NCBI GenBank assembly: GCA_021785735.1
Contig: JAJYEP010000004.1
Coordinates: 1-41,936 of the forward strand
DNA length: 41,936 bases
Source of the DNA: Thermoplasmata archaeon
Lineage (GTDB): Archaea > Thermoplasmatota > Thermoplasmata > Thermoplasmatales > Thermoplasmataceae
Direction: 5' to 3'
In this document: positions 7,782 through 16,101 of the stretch, one piece after another
Position numbering within the stretch: position 1 is the first letter of the stretch
Layout: the number at the start of each line of letters is the position of its first letter
Made by a program: the position numbers and the translations under genes
The notes under the pieces: generated by a model
Databases searched by the model: none
What the model was told of the DNA's origin: nothing
What the model saw: the letters and a program-made list of their open reading frames with translations, nothing else

Positions 7782-8465
7782 TTGACGAAGCAATATTCCC
7801 TCATGTCATCACCATTGTTTATGGCGGTGCAGGTAGAGAGGTTTACACCTGTTTACTGGTACCTGGAACCTGATGAGAGAACTTTACTGAACAAGGATCT
7901 GAACTTACTGAAAGAGAAGTTTGGGGACAAGCTTGTCAGTCTCAACATGTATCTCTCTGCCAGATCTGACTCTGATCTGATATTCTGGTTTTCCTCTACA
8001 GACATCGAAACTCTTGATCATTTCAAACGATCCATAAGGTCCTTATTTAAGGAGTTTTCAGAGCCCATTTATGGAATGATATCACTTTACGAGGATTCTC
8101 CATACCTCAAAGAGAGCGGTGATCTGGCTTCAACACTCAGGCACCCACCATCAAAATATTTTGTATCCTATCCCATGATCAAATCACCTGACTGGTACCT
8201 GATGGACTATGAAACCAGAAAGAGGATAATGGCAGAGCACATCGGGATGGCACTTTCGCATCCGGAAAACAAGGGGATCAGATCATATACGACATACTCT
8301 TTCGGTCTTGGTGATCAGGAATTCGTGGTGCTCTATGAAACAGATTCACTGATTGGGTGGAGCCACGTTACAGCGAAGCTGAGGGAGGCGGAGGCGCATA
8401 AGTGGGTAACCAGGGAGAATCCCATTTTCATAGGGATACTAACAGAATCCCTGCCATTGGACTAA
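7782..8465 (+). CDS. Chlorite dismutase/HemQ-family heme protein
   Basis: This 227-residue protein matches the Cld fold family, which includes chlorite dismutase and coproheme decarboxylase (HemQ/ChdC). The motif YPMIKSPDWYL carries Tyr130 and Lys134 with the spacing of the Tyr145/Lys149 pair of staphylococcal HemQ, and His153 in MAEHIGMA fits the proximal heme ligand. This points to coproheme decarboxylation rather than chlorite breakdown, but only by motif. The start is a TTG; an ATG 7 codons later (7803) is possible. It is divergent from hpd and ends tail-to-tail with the dehydrogenase, sharing CTAA. Confidence 0.85.
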   Translation: MTKQYSLMSSPLFMAVQVERFTPVYWYLEPDERTLLNKDLNLLKEKFGDKLVSLNMYLSARSDSDLIFWFSSTDIETLDHFKRSIRSLFKEFSEPIYGMISLYEDSPYLKESGDLASTLRHPPSKYFVSYPMIKSPDWYLMDYETRKRIMAEHIGMALSHPENKGIRSYTTYSFGLGDQEFVVLYETDSLIGWSHVTAKLREAEAHKWVTRENPIFIGILTESLPLD

Positions 8466-9475
8466 AACCTGATTAGTACCCTTCCAATGTTCTTCTTGGA
8501 TCTGATCTCCCTGTAGGCATCTTCAACACTATCCAGATCAACCGTTCTGTCTATTATGGGTTTCAGCTTTCCCTGAAGCTCAAGGTTGAAGACTTGTGAG
8601 ATATCACTCCTCGTGGAACTTATGCTCCCGGTAATAGAATTCCCTTTTAGTATTATTAATCCAAGAGGAAGTTCCACCGGATCCGGGACCACATTGCCGA
8701 CTACAACCATTCTGCCTCCCGGTTTCAGGGAACGAAGTGCTTTACTGAATGTGTATATACCAACACATTCAAGAACCAGGTCGACACCCAGTCCCGTTAT
8801 CTTTTTCACTGACTTTTCAAAATCCTCACTGGCTGACACCACATGATCCGCACCCAACTCAAGGAGCTTCTCTCTCTTCCATTCAGAGGACGTCTCGGCT
8901 ATCACTCTGGCGCCAAGAGCCTTTGATATCACTACCGCGTGAGCACCGATTCCCCCGCCGGCCCCTGTAATCAGTACAGTTTGGCCGGGCTGAAGTTTAC
9001 CCTCAATTGCGAGTGCATGGTAGAGCATTCCGGTAACACACGCTGCAATTACGGATCCCTCCTCTGACACGCCTTCAGGTACCTTCACCAGACTTCGCTG
9101 ATTTACCTTCACGTAGGGTGCATATGCACCCTCTATGCTCTCACCGAAGGTTTTCTTATCTCTGCAAAGGTTTTCCCGCCCTGACAGACAGTATTCACAT
9201 TTACCGCATGGTTCGTAGATAAGACTGGCAACTCTGTCGCCGACCTTAAAATTATTCACTTCAGAACCCACTGCGGAAATTGTGCCAGAAATCTCATGGC
9301 CTGGAATTATGGGCAACTTTACTCTCGGCAGATAGCCGTCCTGTGTTAAAATGTCCCTGTAGCAGATTCCTGTCATTTTCTGCTTTATTACAACGTCGCC
9401 AGGTCCAGGTTCAGGAATTGGAGCTTCAAAGGTTTCGACGGGGGATTTTATGGCCTTAAGACGTACAGCCTTCAT
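8462..9475 (-). CDS. Zinc-dependent medium-chain dehydrogenase, acryloyl-CoA-reductase-like
   Basis: This 337-residue MDR protein has catalytic zinc candidates Cys38, His60/Glu61 and Cys146. The four structural-zinc cysteines are at 90, 93, 96 and 104 (CGKCEYC...C), and a GAGGGIG nucleotide-binding turn lies at 171-177. The segments CYRDILTQDGYLPR, VTGMLYHA and LGLIILKGNSITG closely resemble the archaeal acryloyl-CoA reductase of Sulfolobus, as I recall its sequence. A general alcohol/quinone dehydrogenase is the alternative. A TATA-like ATAAATTTAT at 9495-9504 lies about 25 nt upstream of the ATG, so the transcript is probably leaderless. Confidence 0.85.
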   Translation of the reverse strand: MKAVRLKAIKSPVETFEAPIPEPGPGDVVIKQKMTGICYRDILTQDGYLPRVKLPIIPGHEISGTISAVGSEVNNFKVGDRVASLIYEPCGKCEYCLSGRENLCRDKKTFGESIEGAYAPYVKVNQRSLVKVPEGVSEEGSVIAACVTGMLYHALAIEGKLQPGQTVLITGAGGGIGAHAVVISKALGARVIAETSSEWKREKLLELGADHVVSASEDFEKSVKKITGLGVDLVLECVGIYTFSKALRSLKPGGRMVVVGNVVPDPVELPLGLIILKGNSITGSISSTRSDISQVFNLELQGKLKPIIDRTVDLDSVEDAYREIRSKKNIGRVLIRF

Positions 9476-9494
9476 GGGACTTTATTTTTAATCT

Positions 9495-9504
9495 GTATAA
9501 ATTT
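9495..9504 (-). promoter_or_regulatory. TATA-like box for the MDR dehydrogenase
   Basis: AAATTTATAC on the minus strand is centred about 25 nt upstream of the ATG at 9475. It lies upstream of, and divergent from, the HAD phosphatase promoter. Confidence 0.55.
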
Positions 9505-9540
9505 ATGTCGCAAATATCTGTTTTCTCCATCTGGCATTTT

Positions 9541-9549
9541 TTTATAAAA
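9541..9549 (+). promoter_or_regulatory. TATA-like box for the HAD phosphatase
   Basis: TTTATAAAA is centred about 23 nt upstream of a TTG at 9568. It falls inside the longer open frame that begins at the ATG at 9505, which argues that the upstream 21 codons are not translated. Confidence 0.5.
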
Positions 9550-9567
9550 TGGAGCGATACTGTCCCG

Positions 9568-10185
9568 TTGATAAAGGGATTAATCTCGGACCTCGATGGG
9601 ACCTTACTTGATTCCATGGAAGCCAGAATAGACGCATGGATTGGTGCGTTCGCAAAATATGGTGTTGAAATACCTAGAAGCCAGTTGAGGCCACTTATAG
9701 GGCTGCCGGGCGTGGATCTCGCGGGGAGATATTACAACAATCCCAGTATTATTGAAGAAACCGAGGAAAATATCTTTAGTAAAAACCTTCCGCAAATCGA
9801 TCTTTTCCCGGACGTTTTTCCTACCTTTAACCTTCTTCTGAAGAAGGGAATGAAAATTGTGATTGTAACCTCCGGTAGGAAGCAGGCCGTGTCCATGATA
9901 AAGCTTCCGGTGAGCGATGTGGTGACCATAGACGACGTGATCAGAGGTAAACCGGATACCGAACCGTATGAAAAGGCCCTGAAACTTATGCAACTGAAGC
10001 CACGGGATGTTCTTGTAGTTGGAGACTCTGAAAACGACATGATCCCCGCTAAAACAATGGGTTCACTCTCTGTACTTGTTAAGCATGGAAACAATATAAT
10101 ATCACAGTATGCAGACTATATGATTGATGAAATTGGGGAGCTCCCGAAGTTAATCGATCACGTTAACCGCAGTTCACCACATTAG
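9568..10185 (+). CDS. HAD-superfamily phosphatase
   Basis: With the TTG start the protein is 205 residues and begins MIKGLISDLDGTLLDS, the standard HAD motif I (nucleophile Asp8, acid/base Asp10) at the very N-terminus. Motif II is IVTSGRK and motif III/IV is VVGDSENDM. The cap insertion between motifs I and II is helical (C1 type), as in phosphoglycolate phosphatase/beta-phosphoglucomutase relatives; substrate is unknown. An ATG at 9505 would add a hydrophobic, unconserved 21-residue extension and is less likely given the TATA box at 9541-9549. The 3' end overlaps the convergent secreted-protein gene by 12 bp. Confidence 0.85.
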   Translation: MIKGLISDLDGTLLDSMEARIDAWIGAFAKYGVEIPRSQLRPLIGLPGVDLAGRYYNNPSIIEETEENIFSKNLPQIDLFPDVFPTFNLLLKKGMKIVIVTSGRKQAVSMIKLPVSDVVTIDDVIRGKPDTEPYEKALKLMQLKPRDVLVVGDSENDMIPAKTMGSLSVLVKHGNNIISQYADYMIDEIGELPKLIDHVNRSSPH

Positions 10186-10875
10186 CTGCGAGTTGACCTG
10201 CCAGGTAAAGACTCCTGCCTTAAAGGTCAAATTTACCGGCCCTTTCTGATCTACCACATTATTCACAACGAAACTGGCCGTTGTATGAGGGCCCTGTTGC
10301 ATGATTCCGGACATGTTGAAATTTCCAATAATAGTCGAACCCAGAAGCACAGTTATGCTGGTCAGGTTGAGGAAACCAGGCACTAGATCAATAAAAGATG
10401 TATTGAGAAGATAACTGCCGTTTCCCCTAGACATGATATTCATTAAAGTGAAATTTTCCAGTGGAGCAAGAATTTTGATCCCCTTGAGCGTGAGTGGTAC
10501 CATCACAGAAAATACATACGACGCCATGTGCAGGAGCAGACTCACATTCATTATGACATTCTTGACCGGGAAAGATCCATTCAATAAGGCAGAAGTGTTC
10601 AAGGGAAATGATATTTTCATCAGACCGTTAGAGTTTCCCGGTATGCTTAAAGACTGATTAACGAACTGCAGGTTTGCCGGAAGGAAACCATTGTTGGATG
10701 CACTCAAAACAGCATTGAGAGTGACTCCGGAAGGGGAATATGTGACATTCTCATTGACAACATTGATGCTGCCGGAACTCCCGTACGTGGCCTCATACAT
10801 TGACCCGACAGAGATCAGCATTATCACCACAATAACAGAAAGGACTGCAATGCTGATCGCAGATGTTATTCGCAT
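10174..10875 (-). CDS. Membrane-anchored extracytoplasmic protein, unknown function
   Basis: I do not recognise this 233-residue protein. Residues 5-27 form one strong N-terminal hydrophobic segment (signal or anchor). The rest is Ser/Asn/Leu/Val-rich, beta-type sequence with many N-X-S/T sequons, including repeated Asn-containing turns such as VNENVTYSP and ASNNGF. It looks like a beta-sandwich accessory domain outside the membrane. A TATA-like box near 10890-10903 lies about 25 nt upstream of the ATG, and a GATCATGATC palindrome (10878-10887) sits between them. It is the third of a run of exported proteins behind the S53 peptidase, but probably has its own promoter. Confidence 0.7.
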   Translation of the reverse strand: MRITSAISIAVLSVIVVIMLISVGSMYEATYGSSGSINVVNENVTYSPSGVTLNAVLSASNNGFLPANLQFVNQSLSIPGNSNGLMKISFPLNTSALLNGSFPVKNVIMNVSLLLHMASYVFSVMVPLTLKGIKILAPLENFTLMNIMSRGNGSYLLNTSFIDLVPGFLNLTSITVLLGSTIIGNFNMSGIMQQGPHTTASFVVNNVVDQKGPVNLTFKAGVFTWQVNSQLMW

Positions 10876-10925
10876 TCGATCATGATCAAATATTATTTAC
10901 AAATATAAATATTGTCATACAATTG

Positions 10926-10943
10926 TCTGATCAACCGATCAGA
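10926..10943. repeat. Inverted repeat at the 3' end of the 179-residue protein gene
   Basis: TCTGATC-aacc-GATCAGA is a 7-bp perfect stem with a 4-nt loop that spans the stop codon (10939-10941) of the upstream secreted-protein gene on the minus strand. It could act in transcript 3'-end stability or processing. It is not followed by a long T-run, so I do not call it a terminator. Confidence 0.35.
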
Positions 10944-11478
10944 TTGAAAATGAAGTCATAGAATCTATTGTAACGTTAAGGACAGCAGAAGTTGTATGCA
11001 CAGATAACCCGGTACAAAGGACAAACACAAGGAACTTACCCGAAAATGATATTGCGACAGAATCGACAAGAAGATTTATGGATGTATAAGTGAATCCTTT
11101 ATACGTCAGATTGGTAGAGCTGGAAAAGAACCCTGCGACATTGAATGAAATATAGGTGTTGTAATCGCTTTTGGCAGCAGTTGTATTTGAAAATTCAAAT
11201 TCATATATATCTATGGTCGATCCTGATGCAGAACTGTATGTCGCGGAATCGGCTGAACTTGCACCAGTACCGGAAATTCCGTGGCTACCAGTAGATGTTG
11301 AATGAGATGTCGATGTCTGATTGTAAGAATTACCGGTGGCAGAATCGACCTGATTGGTTGTGGGCGCCTGCAAGTGAGGCTGATTGATCAAACCACCATA
11401 TAGAAGCATTCCGGCAATTATGACTATGACCACAGCAACAACAATGACGACTCCTCTTTTACTCTTACCCCTGGCCAT
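10939..11478 (-). CDS. Single-pass anchored protein with Ser/Thr-rich linker, unknown function
   Basis: This 179-residue protein has a basic N-terminus (MARGKSKRG) followed by a transmembrane helix at about residues 9-29. A low-complexity Ser/Thr/Gly/Asn linker follows at about 38-88, then a small beta-rich C-terminal domain. This is the layout of an archaeal surface or pseudopilin-like protein held by an N-terminal anchor. The short KRG before the helix faintly recalls a class III (pilin) signal, but I cannot support that call. A TATA-like stretch near 11503-11513 lies about 27 nt upstream. Function is unknown. Confidence 0.65.
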   Translation of the reverse strand: MARGKSKRGVVIVVAVVIVIIAGMLLYGGLINQPHLQAPTTNQVDSATGNSYNQTSTSHSTSTGSHGISGTGASSADSATYSSASGSTIDIYEFEFSNTTAAKSDYNTYISFNVAGFFSSSTNLTYKGFTYTSINLLVDSVAISFSGKFLVFVLCTGLSVHTTSAVLNVTIDSMTSFSI

Positions 11479-11535
11479 CGTATCTCTATGATCCGGATAT
11501 ACTTAAATTATGTGTTAATAATTATAATTGTTTAA

Positions 11536-14500
11536 TCATTTCTTCCTTCTGGAACTGATAATTCCTATACCTATGAAAACAAGGCCAACGGAGAAAATTG
11601 ATATTCCGTATATCAGATCTATAGTCTGCTGGGTGGTGCTGTAGGTTAGATTTACATAGATGGTAACCGATGATCCTGATATTACAAATGAACCCGACGA
11701 AACCGGGGTCGAATTGCCATTCCCAAGTATCAGCATGTAAGTGTACGAACCTGAGGGAAGCGGTATGGTAAGATTTGATGAATTTGCATTGAAATCACCC
11801 TCCACAGATCCGTTTATCTCAACATGCCACGGTATCGATGCACCATAATTCAACAGAACAAAATTTACTCCCGTAACCACAGCTCTAAAAGTGACATTGA
11901 TCGAAACATTCCGACCCATAACGTTAATTGTGCCGCCAGCTGTGGAACTCTTGAAACCTGAAAGTATACCGACAATATATGAGTATGTGCCATTTGGGAC
12001 AATATCTGTTATCACAGAGTCACTGCTCGAAAATTTAGTGCCATTAACGTATACACTCCATTTAAGGCCTGATGGCAATCCCTGCTCGTAAAAGTTCACG
12101 TCATATTCTGAAGGATCCTTGAAGTATACGTTTATGCTGACTGCTGACCCTGCAATTGAGAAATTTCCAGGCGACTTCAAAGGATAGTAACTGGAAGATC
12201 CAATCGGATAAAAGGTGTAGCTTCCATTTCTCTCCTCAGTTATGATACTCGCATTTCTGCTGTATATGGTGCTGTTCAGAAGATGGATTCCCCAAGTGGT
12301 GCCAGACCCCAGTCCTATAGAAACGAATGTCACATTATAAGCGGGATACCATGTAAGAAACACGCTGGCTGCACTGCCTGATATGGTTACGGTTCCGTTC
12401 GTTATGTTCGAAACGTAACCATCAAGACCGGAAACATAAAATTTGTAAGTCCCGTTGGTCAGCTTCACTATCAGTTCATTGTGGTTTGTATATGCAGTGC
12501 TGCCTGAAAGGCTGATCCCCCAGAAAGTTCCGTTCTTTAGTCCCGTAGAAACAAATGTAACGTTATAAATTCTCTCGAAGATTATGCTGATTGAAACACT
12601 GCTGTTTAATATGGTTATATAACCGTTTCCCATGGATGGAATGAATTGATTCAGGGCTGGGATGGTAAAATTATATTCCCCGATGTAACTTGTGAAATTA
12701 ATTATACTCCCGGTGGAAGTGTTCTGAGACCCATTAAATGAGACGTACCATGGTGTACCAATAGTGAGTCCCACCTCCTCAAACGATACATTGTATTTCT
12801 TTGAACTGAAATATCCAGTAAGATTATAATAGGGACTGGAAAGATCCATCTTACCGGATGATGGAAACTCATGATAGGATAGAGCATTTCCAACGTTATA
12901 GGAATAGTTGCCATATGGAAGAATTTCACTAATATAGGTACCACTTGTACTCAGGTTACGGCCTGATACATTAACATACCATTCTGTTCCTGTTGGAAGA
13001 CCTGATTCTGTGAAGTTGAGGGCAGCTTTACCCATTTGCAAATAATCCATCATGAAATTATAGGCATTCACGGATCCCCAACCGGTCACAAGGTTGTAAC
13101 CATTCAATGCTGGGAAGTCATGATTTGATCCATTATGAACAAAATAAAATGGTCCGCGACTGCTGTACGTCCCATTATACTGAGCATTTCCAATCTGATA
13201 CAAAGCAGGGTCCACAAATCCAACCCTTTCTCCGGATGAATGGTCAATGACAGCAAACTCGGCAGCCACAAGCGGTGACGCTATGCTTGTTCCGTCTACT
13301 GTATAATAGCCGGTGGTACCTGCAAGACTCAAATATATGGTCATGTTTGCACCGTCTGCCGAAATATCTGGAGTCCCTCGTCCCGTCGACAGCCCAGTTA
13401 TAGAAGAACTGGACGCTATCACCCCGGAAGCATCAGGGCTGTTGATCTGCCAAGAGGGTTCAGAATAATTTTCGCTAACTCCACCCTGCGTGCCATTTCC
13501 CTGATGCGGTAGATTATACCACACCGACTGCGTTAAAATAGCAGTGGTACCAGATCCATTCAGAGATGAAGATCCAGAAAGAGTTGTGAACGTGCCACCC
13601 ACAGCAACAGTACCATAACCGTCAAATGCAGAAGAAGCCGGAAAGCTGGGATATTGGGAAGGTGTATTACCATTATCTCCGGAGGATGCAAAAACGGTGA
13701 TGCCCCTTGCGGCAGCCTCTGCCTCATACTGACTCCAGAGGGTGTTGTTCATATCGCTTGTGCCCCATGAGTTTGAAATGACGGATACATTTTTTAAGGC
13801 AGAATTTACCGTTGAGTTATAACTGGGGTTGAGTATGTTCGCTAATGCCTGATCAAGATAAGCAAGGCTCGGCTCAGGGCCATAAACCTCAACGATGGAT
13901 GAGCCTGGGGCAAGGGAAGCTGCCATCTCAATGTCAAGTGTGCTTTCCACATTAGCCCCAGTTGTATCATTGGCGGCATTGGGACCCGGAGCCGGCGCTT
14001 TGGAAAAATTGTAGTACAAAATCTTTGCCCTGGGTTCATTTGAAGGTGTATTGTTTCTGATATATGTTTGAATATTTGAAGGAACATAGGGGCCGACGCT
14101 CTGACCAGCAGAGTTCGTGCCGGACCACAGTATGGTTGCGATGGTTTCATTGATTGGATAGCCGTAATTTTTGTATAGTTCAGACAGATGATATGCAGCC
14201 TGAAAATCTGCGCCATAGAGAGTCTGGGTCGATCCCGATCCCTCAAACAGAGGCGAAATCGATGCCTTAAATTGATCACTCAGCCCAACCACTGCTGATA
14301 TTTTCCCGTAGTAAACCGGCAGAGATATCTCAGAAACAGGCGCGTAGAATTTACCATGAGTGCCGGCATAAACACCAAGGGTTGCCCCGAATAGGTCTTC
14401 AAACTGTCCTACACTTCCAGAAAGTCCAATTGAGACACGGTCTTCATATGTTGTCACATAGAACCCTCTCGCCGTAAAGTATTCGACATACCTGTAGTAT

Positions 14501-14883
14501 TCACCCGCAGACGGGGAATAAAGATTCGCGAACTGACTCACTGATAGATAACGATGAAAGTATGGCGATGAGGGACTCTGAAGGTTGTCAAGATATTCAT
14601 TAAGCTGTCTCTGGTTTCTGTACTGGAGCGAAACCATGACGCTGAGTAGTTGACTCTGGTTTACAGAACCAATGATGTGGGCATCCGGTGATGCGCCTGT
14701 TTCAGAATTCTGGATGAGGTATGGGAGCGGAGTATGAACCTGGTAAGAATTGTGTGACGAGAATTCTGGCATCGATAGAAACAATGCTGTAACTGTCACC
14801 AGAAGGACAAGCACGGTCCTTTTTTTAAGGTGTGTCTTCAAGGCAAAAGTTTTATTTTTTCTCACCCTACGGATCACCAGCAT
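11536..14883 (-). CDS. Secreted S53 (sedolisin/kumamolisin-type) peptidase with six C-terminal repeats
   Basis: This 1115-residue acid serine-carboxyl peptidase starts with a basic n-region and signal helix (residues 20-37). A pro-kumamolisin activation domain (about 70-205) precedes the S53 catalytic domain. Catalytic residues are visible: Glu313 and Asp317 (ESTLD), Asp403 (SSGDNG) and Ser533 (GTSIASP); the calcium-site turn VTGWGS is near 600. Six repeats of 75-80 residues (621-1082) follow, then a C-terminal transmembrane helix (about 1088-1110) and the basic tail SSRRKK. This fits a membrane-tethered peptidase working at acid pH outside the cell. Its ATG directly abuts the pncB stop (TGA|ATG), so it may be read from the cysS-pncA-pncB transcript. 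A TATA-like stretch inside the 5' end (about 14849-14863) leaves a later start possible. Confidence 0.92.
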   Translation of the reverse strand: MLVIRRVRKNKTFALKTHLKKRTVLVLLVTVTALFLSMPEFSSHNSYQVHTPLPYLIQNSETGASPDAHIIGSVNQSQLLSVMVSLQYRNQRQLNEYLDNLQSPSSPYFHRYLSVSQFANLYSPSAGEYYRYVEYFTARGFYVTTYEDRVSIGLSGSVGQFEDLFGATLGVYAGTHGKFYAPVSEISLPVYYGKISAVVGLSDQFKASISPLFEGSGSTQTLYGADFQAAYHLSELYKNYGYPINETIATILWSGTNSAGQSVGPYVPSNIQTYIRNNTPSNEPRAKILYYNFSKAPAPGPNAANDTTGANVESTLDIEMAASLAPGSSIVEVYGPEPSLAYLDQALANILNPSYNSTVNSALKNVSVISNSWGTSDMNNTLWSQYEAEAAARGITVFASSGDNGNTPSQYPSFPASSAFDGYGTVAVGGTFTTLSGSSSLNGSGTTAILTQSVWYNLPHQGNGTQGGVSENYSEPSWQINSPDASGVIASSSSITGLSTGRGTPDISADGANMTIYLSLAGTTGYYTVDGTSIASPLVAAEFAVIDHSSGERVGFVDPALYQIGNAQYNGTYSSRGPFYFVHNGSNHDFPALNGYNLVTGWGSVNAYNFMMDYLQMGKAALNFTESGLPTGTEWYVNVSGRNLSTSGTYISEILPYGNYSYNVGNALSYHEFPSSGKMDLSSPYYNLTGYFSSKKYNVSFEEVGLTIGTPWYVSFNGSQNTSTGSIINFTSYIGEYNFTIPALNQFIPSMGNGYITILNSSVSISIIFERIYNVTFVSTGLKNGTFWGISLSGSTAYTNHNELIVKLTNGTYKFYVSGLDGYVSNITNGTVTISGSAASVFLTWYPAYNVTFVSIGLGSGTTWGIHLLNSTIYSRNASIITEERNGSYTFYPIGSSSYYPLKSPGNFSIAGSAVSINVYFKDPSEYDVNFYEQGLPSGLKWSVYVNGTKFSSSDSVITDIVPNGTYSYIVGILSGFKSSTAGGTINVMGRNVSINVTFRAVVTGVNFVLLNYGASIPWHVEINGSVEGDFNANSSNLTIPLPSGSYTYMLILGNGNSTPVSSGSFVISGSSVTIYVNLTYSTTQQTIDLIYGISIFSVGLVFIGIGIISSRRKK
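11638..13023 (-). repeat. Six tandem surface-repeat modules in the S53 peptidase
   Basis: Residues 621-696, 697-772, 773-848, 849-926, 927-1001 and 1004-1082 share one pattern. Each has an opening strand of the type YNVTFxxxGLxxGTxW, a central G(S/T)Y(S/T)(F/Y) strand, and a closing strand rich in SIN/SVxI before the next unit. Sequence identity between units is modest, so these look like old, diverged beta-sandwich modules. The same module occurs twice in the 929-residue surface protein. Confidence 0.8.
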
Positions 14884-16101
14884 TCATAGTTCCTGTTCAA
14901 GTCTCAATCTCTGCGGGCGAGAGTGAATCTCAACTAGTGTTCTGTCCCGTATATCCTTGGGATTTGGATATATATTCAGAATTTTGCCCTCAACCAGCAT
15001 GGAAGTGCTGAGGCATTCAAGCTCAGTGCCGCAAGCGCATATGAGTGGAGAATCGCTATTATGCTTTACATAGATGTTCCTGCACTTGGGACAGCGATAA
15101 ACTTTCTTTCTTCCTGAAAATTTACCTCTCTTGGAAAGTGACCTAGTATCCATCTCAACTATATCCATGGCGAAATCAACCGGCTTGGCGGAGGCAATAG
15201 AGGTTCCGACACCAAATGCTGCTGCTCCAGCCTTTCTGAGTTTCAAAACGGAATTATGATCCAGTCCCCCGGAGACCATGATCTTAACGTTTCTGAAGCC
15301 GTTTATGTCCAGTTCCCATCTGACTTCTCTGACTATATTGGAAAAATCCCCCCTCCTCGAGGATGGTGTATCCAGCCTGACAAAATCAAGATCCTTGACT
15401 ATTCTTGCTGCATGGACAGCCGCAAATTTCTCGTCCTCGAACGTATCAATGAGTGCCACTTTTGGACGCTTATTTCCTGATAAGCCCAGTTTCCAGGCGT
15501 TATCGTCACCGAGTATGATAGACACGGCATGCGGCATTGTTCCTGTGGGCTCTATTCCGATTATCTCTGCCCCCATAATTCCTGAGACACCGTCTGCTCC
15601 GCCGATGTATGTCGCCCTGTCAATCATCGGGGATATGGCGGGATGCATCCTCCTTATTCCAAACGAAAAGAATGGGAGATCACCTGCCGCGACTCTAACC
15701 ATTGAGGAATAGGTAGATATGCCGGTGGATTGGCAGATGAAGCCCAGAATGGCAGTCTCAAATATTGCAAAATCCCTGTATTTTCCCGTTATTGTCATCA
15801 CGGGCACAGGAACGCCCTCTATGTCTCTGGCTTCTATTATGGTTCCCTCCGGAACAGCCTCAACATTAACCCTTCTGCCCTCAAGCAGGTGGATCACTTC
15901 TTGAATCCCTGATATCAGTATCCATGGATAGGTTGAACCGGATACCGTTACTTCCATCGTTACCGATCCATCAAACCCATATTCTTCTAAAGTTTTCAAA
16001 GCGTTTTCAAAATAAACATCTGCCGTCCTTCCCGATTTTATGTCTTCGGCTTCGGCAATATTGAAGATCGAGTTACTGTTTCTCAAGGTTTCTGATTTCA
16101 T
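14884..16101 (-). CDS. pncB: Nicotinate phosphoribosyltransferase with zinc-ribbon tail
   Basis: It makes nicotinate mononucleotide from nicotinate and PRPP, the entry step of NAD salvage. The 405-residue sequence follows the compact archaeal type: AEDIKSGRTADVYFENAL at the start, FGIRRMHPAI in the active-site region, GTMPHA, and a TIM-barrel-like VALIDTFEDEK and VSGGLDHNSV. The C-terminal tail has a CPKC...CAC zinc-ribbon pattern at about residues 345-370, as in Thermoplasma homologues. It overlaps pncA by 29 bp, indicating tight coupling of the two salvage steps, and abuts the S53 peptidase. Confidence 0.94.
   Translation of the reverse strand: MKSETLRNSNSIFNIAEAEDIKSGRTADVYFENALKTLEEYGFDGSVTMEVTVSGSTYPWILISGIQEVIHLLEGRRVNVEAVPEGTIIEARDIEGVPVPVMTITGKYRDFAIFETAILGFICQSTGISTYSSMVRVAAGDLPFFSFGIRRMHPAISPMIDRATYIGGADGVSGIMGAEIIGIEPTGTMPHAVSIILGDDNAWKLGLSGNKRPKVALIDTFEDEKFAAVHAARIVKDLDFVRLDTPSSRRGDFSNIVREVRWELDINGFRNVKIMVSGGLDHNSVLKLRKAGAAAFGVGTSIASAKPVDFAMDIVEMDTRSLSKRGKFSGRKKVYRCPKCRNIYVKHNSDSPLICACGTELECLSTSMLVEGKILNIYPNPKDIRDRTLVEIHSRPQRLRLEQEL

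Noticed and set aside
11400-11478. Archaeal type IV pilin (class III) signal peptide in the 179-residue protein
   Set aside because: The basic KRG before the hydrophobic helix is suggestive, but the residue pattern after the potential cleavage site is not the typical one and no pilus genes are nearby.
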